Positions 9,308 through 18,534 of a stretch of 64,000 nt of DNA are shown in pieces; the stretch's first letter is position 1, and each line of letters opens with the position of its first letter. The translations under genes and the position numbers were made by a program. A model generated the notes under the pieces. It ran no database searches, was not told the DNA's origin, and saw only the letters and a list, made by a program, of their open reading frames with translations. This DNA comes from Aureisphaera sp963669405 (GTDB lineage Bacteria; Bacteroidota; Bacteroidia; Flavobacteriales; Flavobacteriaceae), in contig CAXXHF010000002.1 of NCBI GenBank assembly GCA_963669405.2, positions 2,480,001 to 2,544,000 on the forward strand. Direction: 5' to 3'.

Positions 9308-10821
9308 CAGTCATTTAAATAGAGGAGTTCTTCTATGTAATCACGGTTATTGGATAGTCTAGGCACTTTATGTTGTCCCCCCAGCTTGTCTTTTTCCTTT
9401 AGCCAATCATAAAAGAGCTTTTCGCGTGCACAATGAATCTTAGGGGCATTGAGCGTTGTGTTATTATAGCGTTTGGCTTCGTAATCACTATTCACTTCTT
9501 GTAACGATTGATCCAATAAATCTATAAATTTTGACACATCCTTTGGCGGGGTTTTAAACTCTATGATCCACTCATGAGCCCCCTTTTCCTTTCCATTCAT
9601 AAAAATGGGTGCTGCGGTATAGTCCACAATCTCGGTTTGGGTAAGTTGGGTGGTCTTTTTTAACGCAGCTTCTGCATTTTCAATAATTAGTTCCTCACCA
9701 AAGGCATTGATATAATGTTTGGTTCTTCCAGTTACTTTTATTCTATAGGGATTGGTGGAAGTAAATCGCACCGTATCTCCAATTTTATAGCGCCACAAGC
9801 CTGCATTGGTAGTGATGACAATGGCATAGTTTTTCCCAATTTCTACTTCAGATAAAGGAATGATTCTTTCTGTAGCACTGCCATAAGAGTCCATGGGGAT
9901 GAATTCATAAAAAATACCATAATCCAGCATAAGGAGTAATTCTTTATTGGCATTTTGATCTTGAATGGCAAAGAAACCTTCGGAGGCATTGTAAATTTCA
10001 TAATACCTGAAATCTTCTTTTGGAAATAATCTGTTGTACTGGTCAATGTATGGATCAAAACTAACACCACCGTGGAAATAGACTTCCAAGTTGGGCCAAA
10101 TTTCAAAAATGTTTTCCTTGCCAGTGGTGTCAAGTACGTTATTTAAAAGCACCAACATCCATGATGGTACCCCAGCCAAACTGGTTACATTCTCTTTTAT
10201 GGTTTCGTCAACAATAGCCTGCATCTTGGTTTCCCAATCTGCCATTAATGAAATTTCACTGCTGGGGGTACTGCTAAACTCTGCCCAAAAAGGCATATTG
10301 TCTATTAAAATAGCTGAAAGATCACCAAAGGCGGTTCCGTTTTCTTTGTAAAGTTCTTTGCTTCCACCCAGTCGTAAACTCTTACCAACAAATAATTGAG
10401 CATCGGGATTATTGTTAAGATATAAACAAAGCAAATCCTTACTAGCAGCATAGTGACAGTTCTCTAAGGATTCTTCACTTACAGGGATAAACTTGCTTTT
10501 GGCATTGGTGGTTCCGCTGGATTTTGCAAACCACTTAATGGGTTTGGGCCAAAAGATATTGGCTTCTCCACGGCGGGATCTTTCAATATCACTTTCAATA
10601 TCCTCGTACTGACTTAAAGGGATTCGTTGAGAAAATTCACGATAGGAAGTAATAGATTCGAAATCATACTTTTTCCCAAACTCAGTTCCCTTGGCTTGTT
10701 GCAATAATGATTGCAATAACTCCTCCTGTACCTCGATGGGATATTTTAGAAAAAGCTCGATTTGGTGAAATCGCTTCTTTAAAAACCAAGAGGCTATAGA
10801 ATTTACTAAGGGAATTGGCAT
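9307..10821 (-). CDS. GH3 auxin-responsive promoter family protein (acyl-adenylate enzyme fold)
   Basis: 504 residues. The whole length fits the GH3 family: an N-terminal helical region with Y-R-E-F and IPLSQYEDIESDIERSRRGE, the nucleotide-binding KWFAKSSGTTNAKSKFIPVSEESL (written here across residues ~95-120), and the C-terminal WRYKIGDTVRF and GRTKHYINAFGEEL segments. GH3 proteins belong to the adenylate-forming ANL superfamily and in plants conjugate amino acids to acyl substrates; bacterial substrates are unknown. It lies divergent from DUF2797 (46 bp gap), a neighbour often seen in flavobacteria. Confidence 0.88.
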   Translation of the reverse strand: MPIPLVNSIASWFLKKRFHQIELFLKYPIEVQEELLQSLLQQAKGTEFGKKYDFESITSYREFSQRIPLSQYEDIESDIERSRRGEANIFWPKPIKWFAKSSGTTNAKSKFIPVSEESLENCHYAASKDLLCLYLNNNPDAQLFVGKSLRLGGSKELYKENGTAFGDLSAILIDNMPFWAEFSSTPSSEISLMADWETKMQAIVDETIKENVTSLAGVPSWMLVLLNNVLDTTGKENIFEIWPNLEVYFHGGVSFDPYIDQYNRLFPKEDFRYYEIYNASEGFFAIQDQNANKELLLMLDYGIFYEFIPMDSYGSATERIIPLSEVEIGKNYAIVITTNAGLWRYKIGDTVRFTSTNPYRIKVTGRTKHYINAFGEELIIENAEAALKKTTQLTQTEIVDYTAAPIFMNGKEKGAHEWIIEFKTPPKDVSKFIDLLDQSLQEVNSDYEAKRYNNTTLNAPKIHCAREKLFYDWLKEKDKLGGQHKVPRLSNNRDYIEELLYLND

Positions 10822-10866
10822 GTTTTTGACCTATCTTTACAAAGTAAAAATAACAATTTTATAAGA

Positions 10867-11661
10867 ATGAGTTACGAAGGTGCCCTTACAAAAATGCAGA
10901 CCGAAAATGGAAGCCCCATTCAGTACTATTTGGTATTTGAAAATGACTTCATGCATATGAACCAGTTACTCAATAAAAAAATAACCATAGCATTTGTGGG
11001 TTTTGAATGCCTCAACTGTAAGTTGAACAAAAAAATATTTCGTCAGGGCTTCTGCTATGACTGTTTTTATGAAATTCCACAAGCAGCAGATTGGATATTA
11101 AGACCAGAGTTGAGCAAAGCACATTTAGGACAAGAAGATCGGGATTTGGAGTATGAGAAAAAAGTTCAATTACAGCCTCATATAGTGTATTTGGCAAACA
11201 GTAGTAATGTGAAAGTAGGGGTTACAAGAAAAACCCAAGTACCAACCCGATGGATTGATCAGGGGGCACATGAAGCTATTGAAATAGCCGAACTACCTAA
11301 CCGTTATTTGGCGGGTATTACAGAGGTTGCCTTAAAAGATCATGTGAGTGATAAAACGAATTGGCGTAAAATGCTAAAGAACGATATTGAGGATGTAGAT
11401 TTGGTAGCATGGAGGTCTAAATTGAAGGAATTTGTTCCTGATGAAGCTGCAGATTATTTCTTGGATCAAACCACTGAAACCAATCTGGAATTTCCAGTAG
11501 TGGGTTATCCAGAAAAACCAAAAAGCCTGAATTTGGAAAAAACACCAGAGTATTCGGGAGTGCTAAAAGGGATAAAAGGACAATATCTAATCTTTGAAGA
11601 CGATACTGTTTTTAATATCCGAAGTAATGAAGGAGTAAAAGTGCGTATCACAATTGGTTAG
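10867..11661 (+). CDS. DUF2797 domain protein
   Basis: 264 residues matching the DUF2797 family throughout. It has a Cys-rich N-terminal site (FECLNCKLNKKIF...GFCYDCF; Cys pairs spaced C-x2-C and C-x2-C, probably binding zinc). A central HIVYLANSSNVKVGVTRK...RWIDQGA block resembles the GIY-YIG nuclease fold used by this family. The molecular function is not established. The following gene starts on the very next base (11662), so the two are translationally coupled. Confidence 0.8.
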   Translation: MSYEGALTKMQTENGSPIQYYLVFENDFMHMNQLLNKKITIAFVGFECLNCKLNKKIFRQGFCYDCFYEIPQAADWILRPELSKAHLGQEDRDLEYEKKVQLQPHIVYLANSSNVKVGVTRKTQVPTRWIDQGAHEAIEIAELPNRYLAGITEVALKDHVSDKTNWRKMLKNDIEDVDLVAWRSKLKEFVPDEAADYFLDQTTETNLEFPVVGYPEKPKSLNLEKTPEYSGVLKGIKGQYLIFEDDTVFNIRSNEGVKVRITIG

Positions 11662-12573
11662 ATGAATCATAGTGCTGAGGAACATCTACACCGCATCTCC
11701 AAGGCATTTTTGTTTATTGAGGCGCATATAAGAGAGCCTTTGAGTTTGCAACAAGTGGCTCAAGCTGCTCATTATGCCCCATATCATTTTCATCGGGTTT
11801 TTAAAGAAGTTACAGGAGAACCGTTGAATGCCTATGTAAATAGACGCCGCTTAGAATACTGTGCCGCACAGTTGCTTAATAAACCCAATCTTCCGGTAAT
11901 TGAAATTTCACAGACACACGGGTATTCCCAATTAAGTGCTTTTGGAAGAGCATTTAAAAAATATTTCGGAATGTCACCTTCAGCTTTTAGAAAAGAAGCT
12001 CCTTCAAAGTTTAGCAAGATTCGTATACTGGAAGGCAAGAACGGTACACCCGTCACCCAATTCGAACCCTACTTTCGTAGCATTGATAACATTATAAAAT
12101 TTTTGAAAATGAATGCTACTATCGAAATCAAGGAAATGCCTTCCAAACATGTTGCCTATATCACACATGTGGGATTACTTACGCAAAGCGAAGGCTATCA
12201 AAAAATTATGAAATGGGCACGTCCCAAAGGCTTTATGGATTTGCCAGATTTGGTGATGACAAGCATGTATTTAGACAGTGCTAAAGTTACTGCACCGGAA
12301 AAAGTACGGGTAAACATTGGAATCGTACTTCCTGATGCTGTAGCGGAAGAAAAAGGAATTCATTACACACACTTACATGCTGGAAAATGTGCTGTGGGTT
12401 CTTTTGTGTTATCATTACCCGATTTTGAAAAAGCTTGGGTGTCCATGTTTGTTTGGGTTAATGAACAAGGATATCAAGTTCGTGATTTACCTCCTTTTGA
12501 ATTGTATTACAATGATTATAGGGAACACCCAGAGAAAAAATGCATTGTAGATATTTGTATTCCTATTCAATAA
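11662..12573 (+). CDS. AraC-family regulator with GyrI-like effector-binding domain
   Basis: 303 residues. Residues ~8-110 are the double helix-turn-helix of AraC/XylS proteins (LSLQQVAQAAHYAPYHFHRV and ISQTHGYSQLSAFGRAFKKY...SPSAFRK). The last ~155 residues (IEIKEMPSKHVAYITHVG ... FELYYND) form a GyrI-like (Rob/SbmC-type) small-molecule binding domain. The combination is typical of regulators of efflux and drug tolerance. The start directly abuts the DUF2797 stop. The 3' end overlaps the convergent LysE exporter gene by 11 bp, which may be a target. Confidence 0.87.
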   Translation: MNHSAEEHLHRISKAFLFIEAHIREPLSLQQVAQAAHYAPYHFHRVFKEVTGEPLNAYVNRRRLEYCAAQLLNKPNLPVIEISQTHGYSQLSAFGRAFKKYFGMSPSAFRKEAPSKFSKIRILEGKNGTPVTQFEPYFRSIDNIIKFLKMNATIEIKEMPSKHVAYITHVGLLTQSEGYQKIMKWARPKGFMDLPDLVMTSMYLDSAKVTAPEKVRVNIGIVLPDAVAEEKGIHYTHLHAGKCAVGSFVLSLPDFEKAWVSMFVWVNEQGYQVRDLPPFELYYNDYREHPEKKCIVDICIPIQ

Positions 12574-13195
12574 GAAAACGAATTCCTTGAAGTGAAGACA
12601 ATATAATAAGAGCTATGCCGATCACTCGATTGAGTTTTGAGGGGTCGGTTTTTTTCTTTTGTTGCCATCCTTTTCCCAACTTTGCATAAAGGTAGAGAAT
12701 CCCTGTTTTTCCTAAGAAAACACCCAAGAAAAAAAAGAAAAGAGTTAATAAGGAACTCATATCGGTAAGCGGTAACAAATATTTTTGGGTAAGGGAAATA
12801 CCTAAAATCCAAAATAATAAGACAGGAGGATTAAGAACACTAAGTATAAAACCTGTAATAAATTTAGAATGTGATCTAGGTTTGATCTTTGCGCCTTGTC
12901 TTGAAAAAGTGAGTCTTACTGAAAAAAAGAATAAGATTCCTATGATGAAAAAAAGGATCATAAAACTCAATTGCAACCAGGTGTTCATTTCGAAGAATTG
13001 AGTTAAAAATGAACTATAACATAGGGCCATGAAAGCCAATAATATTTCTCCAAAACCAGCACCTATGGCAATACGCATTCCTTTTTGAAAAGAATCCTTT
13101 GTAGTTGTTTTTATTACGGCAAGATTAGAAGCTCCGGGAGCTGCTCCACCCAAAGATGCCAAGAATAATCCTATAAAGCTATATCCTAAAATCAT
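12563..13195 (-). CDS. LysE-family translocator
   Basis: 210 residues with about six membrane helices. The N-terminal FLASLGGAAPGASNLAVIKTT is the LysE/RhtB-type G-x-x-x-P-G-P-x2 motif region in variant form. The middle is charged and then returns to helices (FILSVLNPPVLLFWILG), the second family hallmark with N-P-P. Members export amino acids or related compounds. It lies 38 bp behind the AsmA gene on the same strand, so it may be the last gene of a QPTR-AsmA-LysE transcript. Confidence 0.8.
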   Translation of the reverse strand: MILGYSFIGLFLASLGGAAPGASNLAVIKTTTKDSFQKGMRIAIGAGFGEILLAFMALCYSSFLTQFFEMNTWLQLSFMILFFIIGILFFFSVRLTFSRQGAKIKPRSHSKFITGFILSVLNPPVLLFWILGISLTQKYLLPLTDMSSLLTLFFFFLGVFLGKTGILYLYAKLGKGWQQKKKTDPSKLNRVIGIALIILSSLQGIRFLIE

Positions 13196-13233
13196 ATAAG
13201 CTTAGTAGGCGAGCTTCTTGAAAGCTTACATAA

Positions 13234-15888
13234 TCAATTCTCTTGCTTTGTAGAATCTTTTTTCTTCTTTTTCTTTCCAAAAATACCCCCTAAGATGTCT
13301 TTAACTACTTCTGTAGTCTGATCTTGAGTTGTATTTTCATTTGTATTGGAGGTATTGTCACCTTCATCTTTTTTTCCACCCCCAAGGATGTCCTTTAAAA
13401 TATCGGTGCCTTTATTGGTAAGCTCTTCTTTTTGTTTTTCAATAAGACGTTGGGTAAGCGTGGAAACGGCACCTTTTGTATCTACTGAAACCGTTGGGTT
13501 GGTAAAAGAACCTCCAACACCTACAGGTAGGGAGACTTTTGTTTTTTTGGCTTCAGCAGGATCTAATTTGGTCAACAATTTGTTTACCTCCCCTCCTAGG
13601 TATTTGGCAGGAACATCCATAGTAACCTGATAATTCATGCTCTTGTCCAGACCATGATCTCCTTGAGCAGTTATAGAAATATCCTCTACTTGGAAATCGA
13701 AGGGCTTTACAATGATCCTACCATTGCTAAAATCAAGTGCGGTACTTACATCCTGTAAACTTAGTTGATCAAGATTCAGGAAAGAAACCTGCTCTCCTAA
13801 TTTGGACAACAAAGGAGTTTTTTGGGCATCCACCTGCGCTGTGATTATTTGGGCTAAAGCACTTCCGGCGATGGTTTTTAGGTTAGGTGTTAAGTCGTCG
13901 TTTAATTGTCCTTTAAGATTGATTTTAGTATTTAAATTACCATCCAACGCCTGCGCAATAGGGGCTATGTACTTCAGTAAGGAAAGTTTCCCAAAAGATT
14001 CATCGATATCAATTTTTTGAAGATCGAGATCCATACTAAAAGAAGGAACAGTTTCCTTGGTATTCACATTGCCAGATAAGGCAACATTTCCACCAAATGC
14101 ACTCGAGTTAATATTCTTTAGATGTGCTGTTTCGTCACTAATAGTCACGGTACCACTGGTGTTTTGAAGTTCCAGGTTATCATATTTTACTTTCTGGGCA
14201 GTAAAATTTAGTGTGGCATCTAAGAAATCAGGGATTTTGATAGATTCATTTTCAATAGGAGTATCTGTTTTATCCTCAGTTTCTCCAGAAGAAGCGGTTG
14301 TGTTTTCAGAAGCCTCAGACCCCATGAAGTCACTTACGTTGAAGGTATTGGATTGCACGGTGAAATTTCCTTTCAAGTCTTGTTTTGCCATGATCCAAGG
14401 AATGAGGTTTTGAATGTTACCAGTAGCTGCAATATCGGTTTCTCCACTTTTGGCATTCAATTTATTAAGAGTGATATTTCCCGATGCCATCTTTACCCTA
14501 GCTTCATCAATAAAAATGTCATGCGTAAAATATGGATCTTGATATGTAAAATTGGTCAAGGAGGCAGTACCGTTGGTAGTAATATTCTGGTATTGTTCTG
14601 TTTCTAAGGAATACATGTCAAAACGAGTCGTCACATCGGCATTAAAAACTCCTGTCAGGTCTTGTTCCAGCTCCAGCGGAAGTACCTGTTCTATGTTGGC
14701 GAGATTTAAAGTCCCTTGCAATGCAAGTTGTACTAAGGCATTTTGAGTAAGGTTTCTAATGCTTCCACTCGCTTTAAATAGTTCTTGGTCTATCTTAAAT
14801 GTTAGGTTGCCAATAGTAAGATATGTGTCTTTAACCAGTCCGGATTCGTTCTTCAATTGCACATTGATGGAAATATTTCTTACCGCCTTGGGAAGATCTG
14901 GATATTTAAAAGAGGCATTGTCACTTTGCACTAAAATATCCATGGTAGGAATGTGGGTGTCATTAGCCATTCCTTTTAACATACCATCCACACTGAAATT
15001 CCCTGTGGTGGTTACTCCATCTAAGTTTTTCACATATTTCTTTGGTATCACAGCCAAAAAATTCTTAAAATCTGACGAAGGTGTGTTGAAGGTAAGATCT
15101 ATAGTACTGCCGTCGTCCAATATTTGAACAAACCCATTAAAAGTCAAAGGAAGTTCATTGATCTTTGCTTCGTTTTCCAAAAAGCTGTATTTCTGATTTT
15201 CAAGGTCTAACTGAAAGGTTGCATCCAAAGCCAATGAATGACCGCTAAGATATGCGATATCGCCTTGAGCAAAACTTGCCTTTGCTTGTGTGTTGGTGAT
15301 AAGTTGAGAAGTGGCTGCAGAAAGATCTCCATTCCCCACATGGGTAAATTCTTCTAGGGTTAAAAAAGTACCTGCTTTCTCATCGTGATAATTAATTCTG
15401 GAATTATTTATTTCGTAATGTTTTAAATCGAAGGCAAAACCACCATCAGAACCTTCTTGAGGAGTTTCTGAAGAAGCAGTGTCGGTCTTCTTGCCAATAT
15501 CGTAACTGGCATTTCCTAAGGAATCTACCTGAATGTTGACGAAGGCTTCGTCCAAGACTAAGCCATTAATTTGGATGGGATCTTCAGAACTTTTAAAAAG
15601 TTGATTAATCCCCATGTCCAAAGCAATTCGTTTTCCACTTGCTAGGGTATCACCGTTAAATAGGCCAGTATTTACTACACTAAAGTTTTTTACCACTACG
15701 GCAGCATCTGGGAAACTTTTGAACAAGCTTAGGTCCAGTGATTCCCATTCCACTTGGGCGGTAAGGTTTTCATTCAGATTCTTTTTCAATAATTTTTCAA
15801 TGGATCCTTTAAAGAGAAATGGGGCTACTAAAAGGAATACCAATATAAGCCCGAGGACTATACCGATGATTTTTACAATTTTTTTCAT
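13234..15888 (-). CDS. AsmA-family envelope protein
   Basis: 884 residues. One N-terminal membrane helix (IVKIIGIVLGLILVFLLVAPFLF) is followed by a long beta-rich periplasmic region, and AsmA-type repeats LSLFKSFPDAAVVVKNFSV and GNLNTKINLKGQLNDDL are seen at the two ends. The C-terminus is low-complexity with Gly/Lys (ILGGIFGKKKKKKDSTKQEN). AsmA/TamB-like proteins bridge the periplasm and are linked to lipid transport and outer-membrane homeostasis. It starts 10 bp after QPTR and is followed at 38 bp by the LysE gene. Confidence 0.85.
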   Translation of the reverse strand: MKKIVKIIGIVLGLILVFLLVAPFLFKGSIEKLLKKNLNENLTAQVEWESLDLSLFKSFPDAAVVVKNFSVVNTGLFNGDTLASGKRIALDMGINQLFKSSEDPIQINGLVLDEAFVNIQVDSLGNASYDIGKKTDTASSETPQEGSDGGFAFDLKHYEINNSRINYHDEKAGTFLTLEEFTHVGNGDLSAATSQLITNTQAKASFAQGDIAYLSGHSLALDATFQLDLENQKYSFLENEAKINELPLTFNGFVQILDDGSTIDLTFNTPSSDFKNFLAVIPKKYVKNLDGVTTTGNFSVDGMLKGMANDTHIPTMDILVQSDNASFKYPDLPKAVRNISINVQLKNESGLVKDTYLTIGNLTFKIDQELFKASGSIRNLTQNALVQLALQGTLNLANIEQVLPLELEQDLTGVFNADVTTRFDMYSLETEQYQNITTNGTASLTNFTYQDPYFTHDIFIDEARVKMASGNITLNKLNAKSGETDIAATGNIQNLIPWIMAKQDLKGNFTVQSNTFNVSDFMGSEASENTTASSGETEDKTDTPIENESIKIPDFLDATLNFTAQKVKYDNLELQNTSGTVTISDETAHLKNINSSAFGGNVALSGNVNTKETVPSFSMDLDLQKIDIDESFGKLSLLKYIAPIAQALDGNLNTKINLKGQLNDDLTPNLKTIAGSALAQIITAQVDAQKTPLLSKLGEQVSFLNLDQLSLQDVSTALDFSNGRIIVKPFDFQVEDISITAQGDHGLDKSMNYQVTMDVPAKYLGGEVNKLLTKLDPAEAKKTKVSLPVGVGGSFTNPTVSVDTKGAVSTLTQRLIEKQKEELTNKGTDILKDILGGGKKDEGDNTSNTNENTTQDQTTEVVKDILGGIFGKKKKKKDSTKQEN

Positions 15889-15898
15889 TTTTACTTTG

Positions 15899-16621
15899 TT
15901 AGGTAGGTGTTGTTATCTCAATTTCGTCGAATTTGAATTCTTCAGCTCCTTTTAGCCCGAGTTTTGCTCGGAGAGTATATACCGCAGCATAAAGGAAAGG
16001 AGTATCCAGTGCAGCTACTAATACTTTGAAGAGGAACCCACTTAGCAATAATGGGCCAAACAAATCCCATTCAATTTTTCCAAAACTGCACAATAAGAAT
16101 AACACGGTAAATGTATCTACAAATTGTGACAGGAATGTTGAGAAATTGTTACGAAGCCATAAATGCCTTCCCTTTGTTAAACGCTTCCAAAAGTGAAATA
16201 TTTGGATGTCTATATACTGTGCTAAGAGATAAGCCATCATGGAAGCAAATACAGCTACTACAGTTGCTCCAAAAACTTTGGTGAAGAGGGTATCGTTTAT
16301 AGGGCTCCAGTCTGTGGCGGGTACATAGTTGGCAACATAAACGATGAGTAACGAGAAAAAGGAAGCGAAAATTCCGGCGGTAACAACCTGATTAGCTTTC
16401 TTTTTCCCATAAACTTCACTTATTACATCTGTAATTAAGAAAGTAATGGGATAAGGGAGTATTCCAACAGAAATTTCAAAAGTATAGAGTCCAAAGAAAT
16501 CCCAGTAAAAGAACTTTTGAAATATGAGATTGGAGACCACAAGTGAACAGATAAAGAGCGCTGCAAGAATAAGGTAGATACGTTGGGCTAATAACCGATT
16601 TCTAAGTGTCTGTGTTGTCAC
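15899..16621 (-). CDS. Queuosine precursor transporter (QPTR/YhhQ family)
   Basis: 240 residues with about six membrane helices. The family motif region PITFLITDVISEVYGKKKANQVV and the later FVDTFTVLFLL / LDTPFLYAAVY segments are typical of DUF165/YhhQ proteins, which import queuosine precursors such as 7-cyano-7-deazaguanine. A -7-like box lies 19-26 bp upstream. It is the first gene of the minus-strand run QPTR-AsmA-LysE and is divergent from folK-dNK. Confidence 0.88.
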   Translation of the reverse strand: MTTQTLRNRLLAQRIYLILAALFICSLVVSNLIFQKFFYWDFFGLYTFEISVGILPYPITFLITDVISEVYGKKKANQVVTAGIFASFFSLLIVYVANYVPATDWSPINDTLFTKVFGATVVAVFASMMAYLLAQYIDIQIFHFWKRLTKGRHLWLRNNFSTFLSQFVDTFTVLFLLCSFGKIEWDLFGPLLLSGFLFKVLVAALDTPFLYAAVYTLRAKLGLKGAEEFKFDEIEITTPT

Positions 16622-16639
16622 AATTTTTTGGTATTATTA

Positions 16640-16647
16640 CAAAGTTA
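16640..16647 (-). promoter_or_regulatory. -7 box of the QPTR operon
   Basis: Minus strand reads TAACTTTG, an exact TAnnTTTG. No good TTG was found 19-21 bp upstream, so only half the promoter is supported. Confidence 0.4.
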
Positions 16648-16703
16648 ATGTGCCCCTTTTCGGAATGCGTTAATTTCGTCACAAATATTAAAATTAGTAC
16701 TTT

Positions 16704-17831
16704 ATCAAACCAACACAAAATACATACCTGTCTTTGGGCAGTAATATGGGGAATCGTTTCGAGCATTTACAGGCTGCTGTAGATACTATTTTTGAAGAAG
16801 TGGGCCATATTGTAAGAATTTCTTCTATATATGAAACCCCAGCTTTGGGTTTTGAGGGAAATGATTTTTTAAACTGTGTGCTATGGGTTCGCACGTCTTT
16901 GACTTCTAAGAAGATGATGTCGACTTTGTTGGAAATAGAAAAAAGAATAGGTAGGGAACGCAATTCGGAAGAAGGATATGTATCACGTCCTATAGATATC
17001 GATATCATTTCGTACGAAGACGAAATAAAGGATACTAAAAATCTAAAACTACCACATCCCCGAATCCAAGAAAGAAAATTTGTATTACATCCTTTGGCCG
17101 AAATAAATAGTCAGTGGGAGCATCCTGTTTTAAATACAAACGTGATCAAATTATTGGCTATAACTGAGGACGAAAGTGTGCTTTCCAAGCAATCCAAATG
17201 GCTCCGCAACCCCAAAAAGGACTTTTCCATTTCTCAATTCAACTATTTGGCCATAGAAGGTAATATTGGGGCTGGAAAAACCAGTTTGGCGAGTATGATT
17301 GCAGAAGACTTTAACGCGAAGCTCATTTTAGAGCGCTTTAAAGACAATGCCTTTTTACCTAAGTTTTATAAAGACCAAAGTAGGTATGCTTTTCCGTTAG
17401 AGATGTCTTTCTTGGCAGATCGTTATCAGCAATTATTAGAAGATATTAAACAATTTGACCTTTTTAAGGATGCTGTGGTGGCAGATTATGATGCGTATAA
17501 GTCATTAATATTTGCCAAGGTAACCCTAGCTGAAGAGGAATATGCTCTTTATAAAAAATTGTTTCACCTTATGCACAAGGAATTACCCAAACCTGATTTG
17601 TATATATACCTTTATCAAAATACGGATCGCCTCTTAGAAAACATTAGGAAGAGAGGGAGGAGTTATGAAAAGGATATCCCTGCCAAATATCTGCAAGAGA
17701 TCAACGATGGTTATTTTGAATTTATTAAAGGATTGCCTCAAGATAGGGTTAGGGTGATTGATATTTCCGAATTGGATTTTATCAAAAATAGAAAGGATTA
17801 CTTGTTTATTCTTCGGCAAATAGTGTCCTAA
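16704..17831 (+). CDS. folK: Fusion of HPPK (folK) and deoxynucleoside kinase
   Basis: The N-terminal half is 6-hydroxymethyl-7,8-dihydropterin pyrophosphokinase (LSLGSNMGNR, IYETPALGF, the two metal-binding Asp in RPIDIDII, and HPRIQERKFVLHPL). The C-terminal half is a deoxynucleoside kinase with P-loop EGNIGAGKTS, ADRY, and an Arg-rich lid RKRGRSYEK. This fusion is common in Bacteroidota and joins folate synthesis with nucleotide salvage. Start problem: the only in-frame ATG (16746) and the TTG at 16734 would delete part or all of beta strand 1 (Y-L-S-L-G-S-N). Homology-like residues continue back through YLSL to an ATC at 16704, and an in-frame stop lies at 16695. I use ATC 16704 as the likely start; TTG 16734 is the conservative alternative. 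Confidence 0.85.
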   Translation: MKPTQNTYLSLGSNMGNRFEHLQAAVDTIFEEVGHIVRISSIYETPALGFEGNDFLNCVLWVRTSLTSKKMMSTLLEIEKRIGRERNSEEGYVSRPIDIDIISYEDEIKDTKNLKLPHPRIQERKFVLHPLAEINSQWEHPVLNTNVIKLLAITEDESVLSKQSKWLRNPKKDFSISQFNYLAIEGNIGAGKTSLASMIAEDFNAKLILERFKDNAFLPKFYKDQSRYAFPLEMSFLADRYQQLLEDIKQFDLFKDAVVADYDAYKSLIFAKVTLAEEEYALYKKLFHLMHKELPKPDLYIYLYQNTDRLLENIRKRGRSYEKDIPAKYLQEINDGYFEFIKGLPQDRVRVIDISELDFIKNRKDYLFILRQIVS

Positions 17832-18364
17832 GAATGTAATTTTTTAAAGAGATCCCAAACAACCACACCACAACTGACACTTATGTTCAGTGAATGTTTG
17901 GTTCCATATTGAGGAATTTCGATGACGGTATTGCTTTCAGAAACCACATCCTGTTGCACCCCTTTTACTTCATTGCCAAAGACAACTGCATAGGTAGTGT
18001 TTTCCTTCACGTCAAAATTTGCCAACGAAATGGCGTCTTCTGCTTGTTCTATGGCAGCTACAAATACATTTTGCCCCTGCAATTCCGTAATGAGTTCGAG
18101 GGTAGATTTTCTATATTCCCAAGCTACACTTTCTGTAGCTCCCAAAGCAGTTTTCTGAATGTCTTTGTGAGGGGGTTGGGCAGTGATTCCACAGAGGTAA
18201 ATTTTTTGAATAAGGAACGCATCAGCCGTTCGAAACACCGAGCCAATATTGTTGAGACTGCGAATATTATCCAAAATAATGATGAGTGGTGTTTTTTGCT
18301 GATCTCTAAAGTCTTCTACAGAGATTCGTCCCAATTCATTATTCTTGATTTTCCGATGTTTCAT
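17828..18364 (-). CDS. TrmH/SpoU-family RNA methyltransferase
   Basis: 178 residues from ATG 18364 (MKHRKIKNNELGR). The frame runs open to a TTG at 18487, but the extra stretch is Phe/Asn-rich noise. The three SPOUT motifs are present: LNNIGSVFRTADAF, VVFGNEVKGV, and IPQYGTKHSLNISVSCGVV. These form the knotted SAM-binding site of 2'-O-ribose methyltransferases acting on tRNA or rRNA. The target is not predictable. It converges on folK-dNK, overlapping its stop by 4 bp, and is divergent from mutS. Confidence 0.87.
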   Translation of the reverse strand: MKHRKIKNNELGRISVEDFRDQQKTPLIIILDNIRSLNNIGSVFRTADAFLIQKIYLCGITAQPPHKDIQKTALGATESVAWEYRKSTLELITELQGQNVFVAAIEQAEDAISLANFDVKENTTYAVVFGNEVKGVQQDVVSESNTVIEIPQYGTKHSLNISVSCGVVVWDLFKKLHS

Positions 18365-18534
18365 GTCGCAAAAATAAAGCTTAAAATGAAAATCAGGGTT
18401 TGTAAAAGTAAGATTCTGAAAAATGTAAAAATTGTTCCTGTGGTTGTTGATAATATTCAATAACTTGAAGGATAAAGGGCTTCGCAAAAAGAGGTGCTTT
18501 CGTTATTTTTATGACTTCTTAATGATTATTGAAT

